A program made the translations under genes and the position numbers. A stretch of DNA of 64,000 nucleotides from Rhyzopertha dominica (Eukaryota > Arthropoda > Insecta > Coleoptera > Bostrichidae), in assembly GCA_025024175.1 (NCBI GenBank), contig QCXZ01000137.1, positions 26,837,327-26,901,326 of the forward strand. Direction: 5' to 3'. Below are positions 9,870 through 22,535 of this stretch, piece by piece. The notes below the pieces were generated by a model. The model did no database searches and had not been told where the DNA came from. It saw only the letters and a program-made list of their open reading frames with translations. Each line of letters begins with the position of its first letter. Within the stretch, counting starts at the first letter, position 1.

Positions 9870-12473
9870 TTATGACGAAATTTCGACCTTTTGCAAGTAA
9901 GTTGATGGTTGCGTCCGGGACATCCTTATACTACTATCGGAACCTAATTTCCGGAAACGCTTCCATTTTTAAGCTCGTAGTCATGTTTATATTGTTTGGC
10001 GGCCCCACCGTCACGTTGCGCAGACATAATATTTCGTATGATAGAAATCTGTTCATCCTAAAGCTGTGCGGCAAGTATTCTTTATTCGTGACTATTTCTT
10101 CATTAACTGGGTTGCGGTTTAAAGCATCCACGTGTGTCATTTTTGCCTCTGGACCATTCCTCACTTCGAAGTTGAAGTCTCGAACTTCCAGCCACCATCG
10201 AGCCATTATTGGTATCATGTCCTTCTTAAAGAATGCCGTTCTTACCGCGTTGCAGTACGTGACCACGTTGAATTCGATGCCAAATAAATAGACCCGAAAA
10301 TGGCGCAGAGCTAGAACAACAGCCAACGTTTCCATTTCATACGAATGGTAGTACTTGTGTTCAAGTGAAGTCTGCCTGCTGAAATAATCGACCACGTGCT
10401 GATTTTCATCATTTTAACTTGTATCAACATTGATCACACACCGATAGCGCTAGCATCCGTGTGAAGTTCCGTAGGCAGATTCGGATCGAAGATAGTTAAG
10501 ACGGGTCGAGTTATAAAAACATCTTTGATTTTCCATACAGCCTTATTTTGGACTTCAGTCCAACTCTACGTGGTGTTTTTCTTCAGCAGCCACGTCAAAG
10601 GTTCAAGGGTTTTGGTGTAATTTTTGATGAACTTCCGGAAGTAACCTGACAATCCCAAAAACTAATGCAGTTGGTTTAAGCTTTGAGGATCCTCCATCTC
10701 TATTACCGCTGCCACTTTCACGTTACCTGGCCTCATGCCGCCAGCGTTTATTTCGTAAACCAGGTAGGTAATGCTGCTCTTGAAGAATGCGCATTTGCTT
10801 AATTAACTTAAGGGTAAAACTATACCTTAGCGCTTTGAAGACTTGAGTTAATCTCTGAATTCCATGTTGGACACCTTCCGTTGGGATAATTATATTGTCG
10901 ATATAGGGAACAGCAATCGGGTTTTTTAGTTCACCTTATTCATAAAACGACAAGCCGAAGTGCGTAATAAGAAACTGATATTAAGAGTAAGGTGTCACCA
11001 ATGCAGTTTTCTCAATTGAGGTCAATGCTATTGTGACTTGATAGTATCCCGACGCTAATCCAGGGTAATAAACAGCTTACCCGCTCTTAAGTTGTCAATC
11101 TTGGAATCAAGGCATGGGATGTTTGTTCTTATATCACAAATTGCAGCACGAGCTCCTGTCTGGTTTGCAGGGTCAGGAAATGTGTAGGGCGATATTCTGT
11201 TGGACAGGAGACGATTGTGCCGAGCAATAACTGTAACCCTTGGGATAATTTTTGTAATCTTATTAATTGCTCCTCAGGTCATGTGGATCTATGAATTTTT
11301 AGAGTAGTATAGAAGAGGTGTGATTAGGATATTCTCGAATGTATTTGGATGGTGGAAGTCAGGGATGTAGTAGCTAACAGAATTTTTAAATATGTGTAAG
11401 TTCAGTTTAACAGTAACAGGGTAAGATAATAATGATCTGAGATTCCACTACCTGTACCTGACCTTAAAGCAACTGAGATTATATTGGCTCAATCGTGCTA
11501 CACCCATTCTGCTTTGCTGAGTTATTGAGTAAGATGTTTCGTCCTTGATAGAGTAATGAGTCTGCACGAATCGCTTATCAGAAGTTAGTTGTGGTCCCTG
11601 TTTTTTCTTCACCAGAAGTACATGGCTTGATTCTCAAACAATTACATGTTGTACCAGTTCTTCTGTTAACATGCTTAGAATTAGCCTCCCTGTCTCTGTC
11701 ATGTTTTTAATTTGATTTCCATTGCAAGCAAATTCGTCTCACCAAGATCACTAATAGAGAGATAAATACAGTCTCCGTTCCAGTAAGTCTGCAAGCGTCG
11801 CTTTCTGGTCACTTGTAATTTTGGTACCGCAGTTTGAGATCTTCTATTTTGAAATCGTGTGACATTTGCAAAACGTTCCACGTTGTTTACTTGTAACGGA
11901 GGCAGCGCATGCAAATAGAGTTTATTATTCTGCTGTAATATCAACGTATTCGGTTGACAAAAATTTGTCCCAGCGAGTAGGTCGTAATTTTTAAATATAC
12001 TTGTCTTCCAACACCGTACCACTTCTTCTATTCGCATGTTCACCGTTGCCACCATTTTTAGTGTACACCGTTATACCCTAGAAGCGTCTTAAGGTAGTTT
12101 TTTTTTTATTTTCCACTATTACAGCTTTTATCCTTTGAGCAACGGATATTTAGCAGGAGATGTCAGCTCCCACTATCAGTCAAACAACTTACTCTATAGT
12201 CGTTAATTAATGCTGTTTTTATAAAGGGATTTTGACCAGTGTTTACCTCATTAATTCGTTCCTGCTTGTCCTTTCTTTGAGNCCACTGNNAGCGCTCATG
12301 CCTAATATTACGGCAGTGGCGATAATCGATTATTGTCTTAGTACAATNACGAATGGGATGCGTTTCCCTGCAATTGAAATATTTTGTGTTTTTCGCTTTT
12401 CCCCGTTTCTCAAGTCCTGGGTGTCAATAACAATGAAGGGTACATTTATCGTTTCGCGTTCTGGTCATGATCT
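9870..12473 (-). pseudogene. Ty3/gypsy element A: pol and gag nucleocapsid relic
   Basis: Read on the minus strand from high to low coordinates, the order is gag, protease, RT, RNase H. A degenerate zinc-knuckle pair (YFNCRETHPIR, then a His/Cys-rich block) lies at about 12290-12385. A retropepsin C-terminal region (YDLLAGTNFCQPNTLI) lies near 11930-12000. RT remnants fill 10400-11200. RNase H at 9934-10395 shows SYEMETLAVVLALRHFRVYL and ARWWLEVRDFNFEV. All frames are riddled with stops. The upstream gag piece is displaced to 15058-15190 by a later insertion. Confidence 0.8.
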
Positions 12474-12496
12474 CTTAGACGTGCTAGAGCTCAGTT

Positions 12497-15034
12497 GATT
12501 GATTGATTGATTGATTGAACCAGCGTATGGTAGGCATTTCTGCCGCTCCCGGATATACCGCCGGGCCGGCTACGCCTACGCTGGGTTGGAGGGGTGACAC
12601 GCTTGTTGCTAGTGGGCTCCCACGTAGCGCATGTTACAGGAGTTTGGGGATTGGAATGGGGAGGTTTTCAGGGCATCCAACTATCGGATACTTTTTATTA
12701 GCATCCGTGTTGGATGGTAGCTTAGTTCGGCTGCTTTGTTCTTGTTCTTCCTCGGACGAGCTGCTGTCTGAGATTGTATACAGCTTTAAGACTTCGTTAT
12801 TTATTGTTTTCTTGTCTTTTGCGATTTCTGACCACTGTTCTTCAGTTACGTTTTATTCTGCTATGATTCTCTCCACCGTTCTCCACTTGTAGCACGGTTA
12901 TCCTACTTTGAGCTTGTTGCTGTTTTCCACGCCTTTTGTAGTATATGGGAAGCTTCGCAGTGTGCATGCGGCCAGTGAATGCTTTTCTTAGATGTTTCCG
13001 TGTTTGATGTTGACTTAGCGCGGCTTCATTGATCTCCTCCTCATGTGAGGTGACGTCTGCAGTTGCGTAGGGATTTAAGACTTCTTCAATTATTATTTTC
13101 TTCTCTTTTTTCAGCGGCATTTATGATTCATGTTTCCTTTTTTGATTTCCCTGTTCGTGATAATGTCGATGCTTCTTTCATTGTTTTCATATGTGTTTAT
13201 CCGTTCGTTTCCTAGAGAGTTTGGTCTAACGTGATCTGTGGTTTTCTTTCTTATTTCTCTTACAAGGTGTTTGTGTCGCTGTTGGTGATGTGTTCGACGT
13301 ATATTTGGTAGTTTTGGTCTTGCTGATTTTTTTTACCACAATTACGTGATTTCTTATATGCACTTGTCTAGATACACGAACTACTTCACTGTAACCACAA
13401 TGACAATAGCAATGTAAACGCAAGAACGTAGCACTACAACACATTATGAACTTAAAATCTTATAATTCATAATAATTGTTTGATTCCTGTTTATGTTGCT
13501 CTTTCTTGATGGTATCGACGCTTTGAGTGATTTCGTATGTGCTTATCCATTCGCTTGTTGGATCTCTAGATGGGGTGATATTACTGCACTCGTCTTGTGT
13601 ATTAGTATCTTTTCTTTTCTGTACAGTGGAGCTTCTTTAGGACTATCCCAATTTTTTGTGACTGGATTTGTTTACATGTTTTCCTGGTTTCTGTACAATT
13701 ATTTCGCACTGTCATAGCGCTTTATTACTTATTGCTTCTTTCTGTTATTGTCACTATTGTTTCTTCCTCCAGCTTTTCTTCTTATTTTTCTTGGACGGTA
13801 TTTGTGTTCTTATTGGGTAATGTTTCCCCGTACATTTGGCAACTCAATGTGCTTCGAAAGCGGTTGCCGCCTCCCGAGATTTTCTGTACCACAATTGTAT
13901 GTGATTTCTTGTATACATTTTTTTGACGCACGGAACTACTTCACTGTTATGAAACCAACAATAACGACAACACAAGAACCTAACACTAGAACACATTATG
14001 AAGAGATTAAGAGTTGATAGCAATTGTTCGCTATGTCGCCGATCCTGAGCTAACCACAAACTGTATTAATATTTGGGCTTATATACATTGGCAGCATATT
14101 CCCATTTCTCCTTATACATCTATCTTACTGTCTTCTTTCCTTGATTCGTGGTTACCGTAAGAGACTTTTTATGTTTGTTTTTCTGAAAGAACGTCTGAAA
14201 AGACGAAAGTAGTTTTTATTATTTTGCTGGTTAGTTCGTTCTATACTTGTTCTTACTGCGGTTATGTATTTTTTTAACAAGTCGACATAATTACATTTGA
14301 TCAAATTTTGGATATGCCGGTTTCTCTACGTTTTACTACCCTCCCGTATTGTTGATTTGTTTTTACTGTAAGAACGTCTAATTGGACGAAAGCTGTCATT
14401 CTTGTTTTGTGGGTTAGTTGTTTATTCTACTTGTTAATACTACGGCGTTTAAATTTATTATTACTATTATTTCTTTTTAAGATCGTACTGATGTTCTATT
14501 ATCGCGCGTCAGGCAGATCGGGGTATCTACGTTTGGTCTATTTTCACATGTATTGGTTTTACTCCATTGGGGCCTGTTCTTTGTCTATCTTCAAGGTCTG
14601 ACAATCTGGCGTGGTTCGTTTCTACCTGCGTTTGACCGTTTCAGCTCCAAAATACGCTCGGTGTAGCGTTATATCGCACAAAATCCCGCACTTGGTTACA
14701 CCAAGAGAGATAAATAATACGTACTGTTGTTATTTATGCACATGCAACATACTTAGTAATTATTACGTTAGTCAATTATTTTTCTACTGTCTTATCTTAT
14801 TTTAGTTCCTGTTGCATTCAGTATGCCTGGTAGGGTGTTCCCTCACTTGGTCCAGCTACGCTCGGGTAACAGGTATATTCACCTGGGTTCTCAGGTGTGC
14901 CACCACTTTTACCACGCTAAGAACGTGTCACCTTATAACCGTGCAACACTCACTAAATGTAGTTTAGTTGTTTATTAATTACACAAAAGGGAGTAGAACT
15001 CAAAGAGCCGTTCAGGTGCACGTCCTTATCCGAC
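12497..15034 (-). mobile_element. 2.54-kb retroposed insertion with a 23-bp target duplication and (CAAT)n tail
   Basis: The 23 bp at 12474-12496 recur at 15035-15057 with one mismatch, and gypsy-A gag sequence lies on both outer sides. The intervening DNA is therefore an insertion. At its left end it has a (GATT)n run; on the minus strand this is a 3' tail of CAAT repeats, as in retroposons that end in short tandem repeats. A minus-strand reading (about 12660-13120) begins MPLKKEKKIIIEEV and, after a frame change and a stop, continues through an acidic Ser/Glu stretch. I do not recognise it. No RT is visible, so it is likely non-autonomous. Confidence 0.65.
13125..14600. repeat. Degenerate tandem duplications inside the 2.54-kb insertion
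   Basis: The block at about 13130-13450 recurs at about 13480-14010; both contain TACTTCACTGT and GAACACATTATGAA-type segments near their ends. A second pair (about 14165-14265 and 14350-14450) shares AAGAACGTCT followed by a short spacer and GACGAAAG, which would form a small hairpin. These make up most of what would be the 5' region of the inserted element. No coding potential is supported. Confidence 0.55.
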
Positions 15035-15057
15035 CTTAGACGTGCTACAGCTCAGTT

Positions 15058-15190
15058 CTAAAGATATTCAGCAAGGCGGCTCTCAGCGACAACTTTAAGC
15101 TATCATCCGTCATACCTTCAATGACNCTATCTATCAAGTACTTTTCGGGTATATCTACCTGTGTATACAATCACCTAAAAGCCTTAACAA
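15058..15190 (-). pseudogene. Ty3/gypsy element A: displaced gag capsid fragment
   Basis: Minus-strand readings give VDIPEKYLI, then after a 1-nt frame change EGMTDDSLKLSLRAALLN, which resembles the C-terminal capsid part of Ty3/gypsy Gag. It sits just outside the 23-bp duplication, where gag upstream of the zinc knuckles is expected. Nothing recognisable lies between here and the Gr gene at 15366. Confidence 0.5.
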
Positions 15191-15365
15191 TAAATCATAA
15201 TTTCCACTATTTCTTATTTATACCTAAATAGCTAGGTAACTTAAACATTAGGCGTCTACTGAATTATGCAGGATTGTATTGTTAATAATGACAACAGTCA
15301 TTAAAAAAGCTTTCCATTTAATTTGGTAGGATATCTGTAACATACTAGTATTTTAGGTTTTAGTT

Positions 15366-16632
15366 ATGGATGTGCACCGGAAATCCTTACCAAGTTACAA
15401 AACTTGGAAGGCTTTACGTATTATATCAGAAGCTTTGGGTCTCTCAGTTGCGAACAATAATGTCAAGAGATTACCAAGAGGGTACATGCTGTATGCAATA
15501 TCTATTGGATTACTGTTAATTGGCACTTTCATTTATGAAATGTGTATGAGAATACGATTAGTATACGTAAAGCTACCGAGTACTGTAAAAGCGTTGAACG
15601 CTATGGGATTATTTCTGCTGACAATTACTAGTTTGTATTCTTTGACGAGTGCTATATTTTTTCGACGGAAGTATATGACGCGACTTACAAAGGAACTGAA
15701 TTTGATATCGGATGAACTGCAAACACATTACAATGGATTCAAAGAATACGAATGTAAAATATTTGCAAGAGTTGTTATTATTGTCCAGGTACTCGTTGTA
15801 ATTTTTATAGTACACGATATAACGATATTGCATCTTACAATTGGATTGCGCAACTANTTCAGCAACCATTTAATGACCCACGTTACTGTCTACTATCTTT
15901 CCATCTTGTCTTTACATATAATTGGGTATTCGTTGGACATATATAGTAATTATTTCCGATTAAATGGAGTCATGCATGATATTGTGAGCGAGATATTAAG
16001 TAAATCTGGGAAACGTGGGTTGCATGAACAATCCCTCGAGCATATGAAATTTTTTATAAGAATATTTGACAAACTTTGTGATTGTGTAGTTTTGCTGAAT
16101 AAATGTTTTGGTCCACAAATCGTCTTATTTGTGACCACCAGCATTGTGCACACAATACATGCTTTGAATGTGTGCACTAAATCTTCCTTATGGACAAAAA
16201 GTCAGAATATGACAACGGATTACTGGTTCAAATGGAGTCCGGAGATTGCGCTTTCAATGCTGCTTCTTGTGAGTTACAAATTAAATAGGGTTCTTACTGC
16301 ATGAAACCGCTTCGTTAAAAACTTTTTTAATTTGTTAAAGTATTCTGTTCTAGATACTATGTGGTTTAATGGCCGATCACTGCGGAAGAGCTAGCCGGAA
16401 GGCCAGATACACATCTGTAGTAAGCTACAAATTATTAATAAAGATGTCCGAACTTCCTAAATCTTCCCTACAGAGTAGGTTGCGAGAGTATTTGTGGTTC
16501 CTTGCGGAGTACTTAGGACATCGCGACGTTACTGTATCGGCTGCAGGATGTTTTAACGTAGATTATACCATGTTCTTTACAATTTTGGGATCAATTGCCT
16601 CTTATATGGTTGTTGTGTTACAATTTGATTGA
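15366..16632 (+). CDS. Gustatory receptor 1 (7tm_7), two exons
   Basis: Exon 1 is 15366-16268 and exon 2 is 16354-16632, with an 85-bp intron (GTGAGT donor at 16269, TTCTAG acceptor ending 16353). Both junctions are phase 0, and the total is 393 codons including the stop, a normal Gr length. The protein has about seven hydrophobic segments: near residues 40-60, 78-98, 135-160, 170-193, 250-268, 290-305 and the last 25. It ends GCFNVDYTMFFTILGSIASY followed by MVVVLQF, which fits the Gr signature TY-x5-QF with Ser for Thr. Insect Grs are ligand-gated cation channels in taste neurons with an intracellular N-terminus (family knowledge); the ligand cannot be read here. One N lies at 15857. A start at 15366 is chosen because it is the first ATG of the open frame. 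No frameshift is seen, so it is probably functional. Confidence 0.9.
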
Positions 16633-17150
16633 TTGCTATCTCCGCGAATATCACGTCACAACGCCTATATTTTTTTGCTGCAGGTGTTTTTTACAGAATA
16701 CATATATATAATATGTACTTGGCGTTTTAATTTTATACACGTCCTTGTTCCACCAGTTTTTGTACGAGTACAATCATTGTAATCTCGCTTTTAACATATT
16801 TTTTTGTAACGTTTAATGTATTTTAACCTGCTAAAAAGTGCTGTTTGCATTTGCATTTATCTATTTTTACATCCATATGGTCAATTTTAGCAATGTTGAT
16901 GGCAACTTGAGTGACGAAAGCGCTCATTAAAGTACTACAACTGGATTTTATGTGTTTTTTTTTCACAAATTCTAGTTATGATATATTTTACTTGGAGATA
17001 CATCAATTCATTGTTCTTAATAAAATGTATACTATCTAAGTGTATTGACGCTGGAAAATAAAAGCAATAATATGAAATCTAGATAGGACGAGAAATTTGG
17101 AGAGTGCAAGTAGGAAGTTATGATGACGGAAATGGTTTAAAATGGAGGAG
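16633..17150. other. Downstream of Gr 1; no gene
   Basis: AT-rich sequence with AATAAA-type signals around 17020-17060 that may end the Gr 1 transcript. No coding resemblance or repeat is seen. Confidence 0.5.
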
Positions 17151-17157
17151 ATAGGTA

Positions 17158-17720
17158 TAAATTTTAGAAAGATTATGAAAATGATATTGCATTAGCAATT
17201 CCTTTTGATAAACATAATGAATTATTAACAGTTTTCAATTTATACAATAAAGATATTCAATTTACAATTGATAAATAAAATAATAAAATTTTACCTTTTT
17301 AGACTGTTTATTAATAAGAAATCATCAAAATTCTATAATTGTAGATTGGTACATAAAAACTATTTCTTCTTGTAGATATCTAAACTTTCATTCTTATCAT
17401 AAATTCAACACTAAAATAAATTTAATTTTGGCATTAAAAAACAGAGTTGAAAAAATTTCACATCCTACACTATTAAACAAAAATTTAAATATATTAAGGA
17501 GAATTTTAATTTCTAATTCTTATCCAGTTCCTTTAGTAAAAAAGTTCTTTTTAAAATTGATAGAACTGATGTAGGATCAAGTGAAGAGGTTTGAAATAAT
17601 GTTTATCCTACAACAAAATATTGTGCAATTCCCTACATAGGTCTTAGCGACATTAAAAAAACCGCTGCAAATTGATTCAATACTTCAACATCCAATTGTC
17701 AAAATGAAATTATGTTTTTA
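17158..17720 (+). pseudogene. PLE-D: second Penelope-like family, RT C-terminus and endonuclease linker
   Basis: Plus-strand fragments read NDIALAIPFDKHNELL, then PFLDCLLIRNHQNSIIVDWY, RYLNFHSYHKFNTKINLI and NRVEKISHPTLLNKNLNI. This is the post-YVDD part of a Penelope-like RT, with the conserved DWY and RYLNFHS blocks. A later piece (TKYCAIPYIGLSDIKK) is the start of the region before the GIY-YIG domain. Stops and frame changes are frequent. The sequence is clearly different from PLE-A, B and C in this window, so it represents a separate lineage. Confidence 0.75.
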
Positions 17721-18785
17721 TTTCTTATACTATACGATTACTAATCAGGTTTTGAGCATTTTTTCTCTCTACAAATTTTTTCTAAGACAAACAGTCCTCG
17801 TGATATTAGCAAAAATATATATATTTTTAAAATCGGTTTTTCCAAATAACTCGAAAATTATTAACTTAACAAAAAATTACAAGAGCGCTTTCTGATCAGA
17901 AATTTGATTTTTATATAATACCAAAAATTAAAAAAAATCGTACGAGCAGGGTCCAAAATAGATTTTTTGGAAATATTTCGAAAATGTCAAAATTTTGGAT
18001 AAATTTTCTACGACCTTTTTTGTGAGAAATTTTATTTCCTATCTGACGGTATTGATGTCACTTATGTTACAATTTTTGACAGTATATACTTTACAATTTG
18101 GATATTTTAAACAGTTTGGCCTTTATAGTTATTCCGAATATATCACCAAAATAAGGAAAGGGCGCTATGGCCTTACGACACAACAAAATTATGTTAGATT
18201 TATACCAACCACCCACAGATACGGTACAAAAGTTATGAGATCACTCTACCAAAATTAAATTAAATTATATAATATATATTCAAATAACATATTAACCAAA
18301 TTTCATAATAAAAAAATTAACAAAGCACACTATTTAGTAGTTTAAAACAAGCATCCTAGGGGTCTAGTCAATAAAATCAAAATCTTTAGTTTCACTACCT
18401 ATAACCATAATTAAGTTACACATCTAATGCAACATAATGAATATAAAAGTCTTTTGGAAGATACGAATATATGAACATATGAATATATGAGTACAAATNC
18501 AAAATGNTTAAGGAAACCACCTGCCTGTTAATCAATAATTATTTTCTTTTTTNCTTAATCCCATACCCTTCAAATTATTACATAAATAATGTAGTTTATT
18601 ATTACTACAGGTACCCTAAAAAACGACAGCAAAACTATTTTTTGCGAAATGCGAAATCGGGAGTTCATTTCATCTTTCATACAAGTTTCGGAAGTTCATG
18701 TTGTAATGGTCAGCTCATAATGTAAAATAATTTAACTAATATTGAGCAAGGTCCGGCAGTAAATTTGTCAACGTAAAAATTAAAA
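17721..18785. other. AT-rich, no gene
   Basis: Very AT-rich DNA with two N's near 18499-18507 and another at 18553. The short plus-strand frames (about 60-87 aa) are low-complexity and show no family pattern. Confidence 0.45.
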
Positions 18786-20740
18786 GTTGAGTTTATTTTA
18801 TTTTATTTTATTTGTACTCTTTACAAACAGCCCTATAAGAAGTAATTAAATGTAAAGGACAAGCTGTAACAATTATAAACCTAAATATAATATTAAGTAC
18901 TTGAAGATATAGAAAGTTAATTATTGCTTGAAATGTGTTTTTAATTAACTTCGATGATATTATAATGGGTTGTTAACAGGCATAAGAAGAAATGAAAAAG
19001 TATTAGCAGCCTTGGCTGAGAACTCGTATGACAAATCAAAAATACAATAAATCAATATGTAATACACAAAAAAATTATAAATCTTTTATAGAGGATAACC
19101 AAGTTTTTGCTTCTGGTGACAAACGGTGAATTTCAGGAAAGCCTTCTGGAAAACTTGTCAGACGACATTCTTCAACTAAGTGTTGTACAGTTTTTTCAAT
19201 TTCACCACATTGATAATATGGATTTTCCAAATGCATTAATCTGCTCAATTTTACCCAAATCCATCTTGTCTGATCCATTCCAGATACCATTTTTGTAGGA
19301 TCTTCTGTTAAATCTGCATTAAAAACTTGGGCATTGGACCACATATTTCGCAATCCATGAGGAACAAAGAAGTTTTTAATGTTAGACCATTCAATCCAGA
19401 AGGGTTTTCTAGATTTTAGTCGATTTTCAGGAGTAATCAAGTCAGACCAAATTGGATAATTTTCTGGATACCTGTTATATTTTATCCAAACCTTTTTTAC
19501 TGCAAGTTTTCTTAGAATAGGAGGAGCAATATTAGAAGATACTGGTCGCCATTCGGTGGGAGTTGATTTTAAAGTGCCAGTTATAAGTCGCACAGCAGTA
19601 TTCAAATGTGCATCTACTTTACTTGAATGTAAACTGTTCATCCAAACACTGCAATATTCTGCCGCTGAGAAAACTAATGCGAGAGCTGAGATACAAAGAA
19701 TCTTAGCATTAGCACCCTAAGTCGAACCGGCTAATTTTAATAAAATATTGTTCCTGGTTTTCAGTTTTTGCCTTACTTTTTCTAGGTAGTATTTGTAGGT
19801 AAGAGAACAGTCAAGAGTAATACCAAGATAGACCGGATGAAAGTTGTGTTTAAGTGGTATTCCATTTAACAAAACATTTAGCTTCTTACTTTTGTGAGCA
19901 TTAGATAAATGAAAGCAGGAAACTTCTGTTTCTGTCAGAGCAATATCGTCAGCATAAACAAACTTGCTTTAAAGTGTATCAGAAAGATCACTCGTATATA
20001 TACATTAGAAAGCAATGGAGATCAATATGTTGTTAGGACTTTTTGTGTTACTTGATTCTTCTCCCATAAAAACTCTAAATTTTCTACTTGTTAACATGTT
20101 CTGGATAAGACGCTTCCTGTGAAGATATTCTTTTTTTTAATTGCGATTATCTAGGTCTTTTTGAGCTCCGATGGTAAACGGGTTGTGAGAAAAACATCGA
20201 AGAAAGAAGTAAGCCATTTCAATGCAAAACTCTCCAAATGTTTTATGAATTCTGGGTATATACTATCAAAACCGGCAGATTTTTTACATTTAGTTGCTGA
20301 GATGGCCGCTTTTAATTCATCTTCGTTGAATCAACTCGACAGATCTTCTGAAATCTTTGCCTTCCTTCTTTGTTTCCGAACCCGATGTTTCATCTCCTTT
20401 TTTATTCTTTTTTTTTATTTTGAAGGAATTTTAAATATTTATCAAACGACTAGCAACAACGTTTGGGCTGATAGCAGATTCTGATTTAGGCAGAACATTA
20501 TTTGAAGAACCAAGCTTTTGCAAAAGCTTCCAACAACTCCGTACGAAATGATTGCACGGTATGTCTCCTCCTCGAATATTGAATGACAAAGCTATTTCAT
20601 CCAAAGTTGTGATGATTGTAGCGTTTGCTTTTGCCTTTTGTAATTGCTGTCTGGTTTCTTCAACTAATAATTCACTAAATACTACTATACTGCACATATT
20701 AGCACTAAAAATAAAAACACCTGTTTCGTCAAGCCTTTTG
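18786..20740 (-). pseudogene. LINE-C: non-LTR RT relic with (TAAAA)n tail
   Basis: Minus strand. The C-terminal domain is well kept at 19075-19641: TAVRLITGTLKSTPTEW, SNIAPPILRKLA, then RLMHLENPYYQCGEIEKTVQ and HRLSPEAKTW. It matches the post-RT region of insect Jockey-like elements, with its CCHC-like Cys/His cluster. Upstream, RT with intact FVYADDIAL lies near 19945-19965, and N-terminal RT/linker sequence lies at 20431-20697. Stops and frameshifts occur between them. A 3' tail of TAAAA repeats (plus strand TTTTA repeats at about 18788-18815) marks the retroposition end. Confidence 0.85.
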
Positions 20741-21049
20741 CTCTAATCTCTCTCGATAACCGCTTTTCGAATTCAGAACTCTATTCTTCCGGCTATTTCT
20801 ACCCCCATCGAAAATTCTAGAAGAGACATTTCCCTGTCGTTATCTAAATTGCGCGTATGAAGTGTAACGTGACTCCAGTTGCTGTGGCTCTACTTATTTG
20901 TATTAAAGGAAAAACTTACTACCTATAATAGAAGCGAGATTTTAACTTAACTCGCCTTCAAAAGGTAGGGTGTGTTGGAGAGGGAGACTTTGGACGCACA
21001 CTGTTTACAATAGTGCGATCCTTTTTTACTTTTTCAGGGCCGGATTTAC
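20741..21049. other. No gene recognised
   Basis: Intermediate-GC sequence between LINE-C and gypsy B. It may be more of gypsy B (integrase side) but shows no readable domain. Confidence 0.35.
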
Positions 21050-22093
21050 AAACTTCAATTTTACAACTTTTTGGCGACAAAACCGAATAGGTGTGATAAC
21101 CAATTTTGCACCTTTACTTTTCTACGTTTGATGCCGATTTATCTATATTAATCCAAAAGACCGGAGAAAGCTTAAATTTGTTTTGTAATTTCTGAAATCG
21201 GAGATCATTTAATTGCTTTTACCTTGTCTAAGCAGTGGCGGCTCGTGACCTTCCAAGTAGGGTAGGCGACACCTTATACTCGTATATAGTATAAGCAATT
21301 ATAATTATTGTCTTCGATCTTGGAATGTGTGTATTTTAATGGTCATGCCAATCATTTATTTTTATTCGTATACCACCGCACATTTATTCGTTTTCTGCGA
21401 CCTTAAATTTCTCCAAATCGAATGTTAAACAAAAAATTTAGCAAAACTCAAACTATAATAAGCTCAAAAACGCTAAAAAAGTAAACGAAACTTGTGAAAC
21501 AGTACTTAATTTAAATAATGGAGCACCTCATCTTATCCGTGTTGCAACTGTTCAGAGCATATTGAAAGTTTATATAACATATTCCTATGTCACGTCTGCC
21601 TACTGCATGATTATTATGATGTTTCATTTTGAATAAGACGATCAAAAATGTAAAAATCTTACACTTGCAAGTTGCTGCCATCTACCGGTGTCATTTGAAA
21701 CCTCTATCGCCCTCTTTCGCAATGCGAATAGCCCGAGTCCATACAATGTTTGTCGTAGGAGGCGACCGATCATTCCGCCTGAGACGCATCTATACGCGCG
21801 AAGATTTTACAACGTTAACCGTCAACTGCGGTCGTTAACGGTGCAGATTCTGTCGCCTATTTCCAATTTAAACGTTCGCCGTAATAACGCGGTTCGTAAT
21901 TTTTGAGCAGTATGGGTAAACTTGAGATGAAATATTTAATAAACAGTGGTATGAAAACAAATTGCATTAAATAATATATATAAATTTCTAGCTAATTGAA
22001 TGTAAGAATTTAGGATGGCATTGCCATCTGTCAGCATTACACTGACATGATGACAAAGCCACCTAGCTGCCTTAACGGGTACTACTTCCTAAA

Positions 22094-22183
22094 GTGTTGT
22101 CTACACTAGACCTAAACTGCACTGATGAGCTGTAATGACAGCGAAATAGTACTATCTGCAGTTGGTTGAGGTGTAGACAGCAC
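22094..22183 (+). ncRNA. Type I hammerhead ribozyme, copy 1
   Basis: The conserved core is complete: CTGATGA at 22122-22128 and GAA at 22143-22145, with cleavage expected after C22156. Stem II is GCTGT/ACAGC with an AATG loop (22129-22142). Stem III is ATA/TAT with a GTAC loop (22146-22155). Inner stem I is ACTGCA (22116-22121) with TGCAGT (22157-22162). After an internal loop, the outer stem I pairs GTGTTGTCTACAC (22094-22106) with GTGTAGACAGCAC (22171-22183), with one G-U. The open internal loop in stem I facing the stem II tetraloop is where natural hammerheads make their tertiary contact. The very short stem III is typical of PLE and retrozyme hammerheads, which often act as dimers. Confidence 0.9.
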
Positions 22184-22445
22184 AGCATAGACATGCATTT
22201 TAATGTATGTTGGTTCTTGCCCGTTAGCAAAAAGTGCCGTGGGGGCCTGCTGTCAAACTGAAGTATGCAGTTGCATGCCAATTTGTCAGGTTACAGGTCA
22301 CTTCCTTTAGGAAGTAGTACCCGTTAAGGCAGCTAGGTGGCTTTGTCATCATGTCAGTGTAATGCTGACAGATGGCAATGCCATCCTAAATTCTTACTTT
22401 CATCATACCATTCCTGTGATATATAAGCAAAACCAGTTCTATGCC

Positions 22446-22535
22446 GTGTTGTCTACACTAGACCTAAACTGCACTGATGAGCTGTAATGACAGCGAAATA
22501 GTACTATCTGCAGTTGGTTGAGGTGTAGACAGCAC
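22446..22535 (+). ncRNA. Type I hammerhead ribozyme, copy 2
   Basis: Identical to copy 1, shifted by 352 bp; expected cleavage after C22508. Cleavage at both sites would release a 352-nt RNA that the ribozyme class is known to yield as circles after ligation. Confidence 0.9.

Noticed and set aside
12515..12892. 125-aa plus-strand frame
   Set aside because: Antisense to the retroposon; composition and position give no support for a gene.
16413..16466. Alternative 54-bp intron inside Gr 1 exon 2 (GTAAGC to CTACAG)
   Set aside because: The sequence is open and reads like normal Gr loop sequence, and intron removal is not needed; kept as coding.
22072..22281. 69-aa minus-strand frame
   Set aside because: Overlaps the hammerhead ribozyme on the opposite strand; no protein features.
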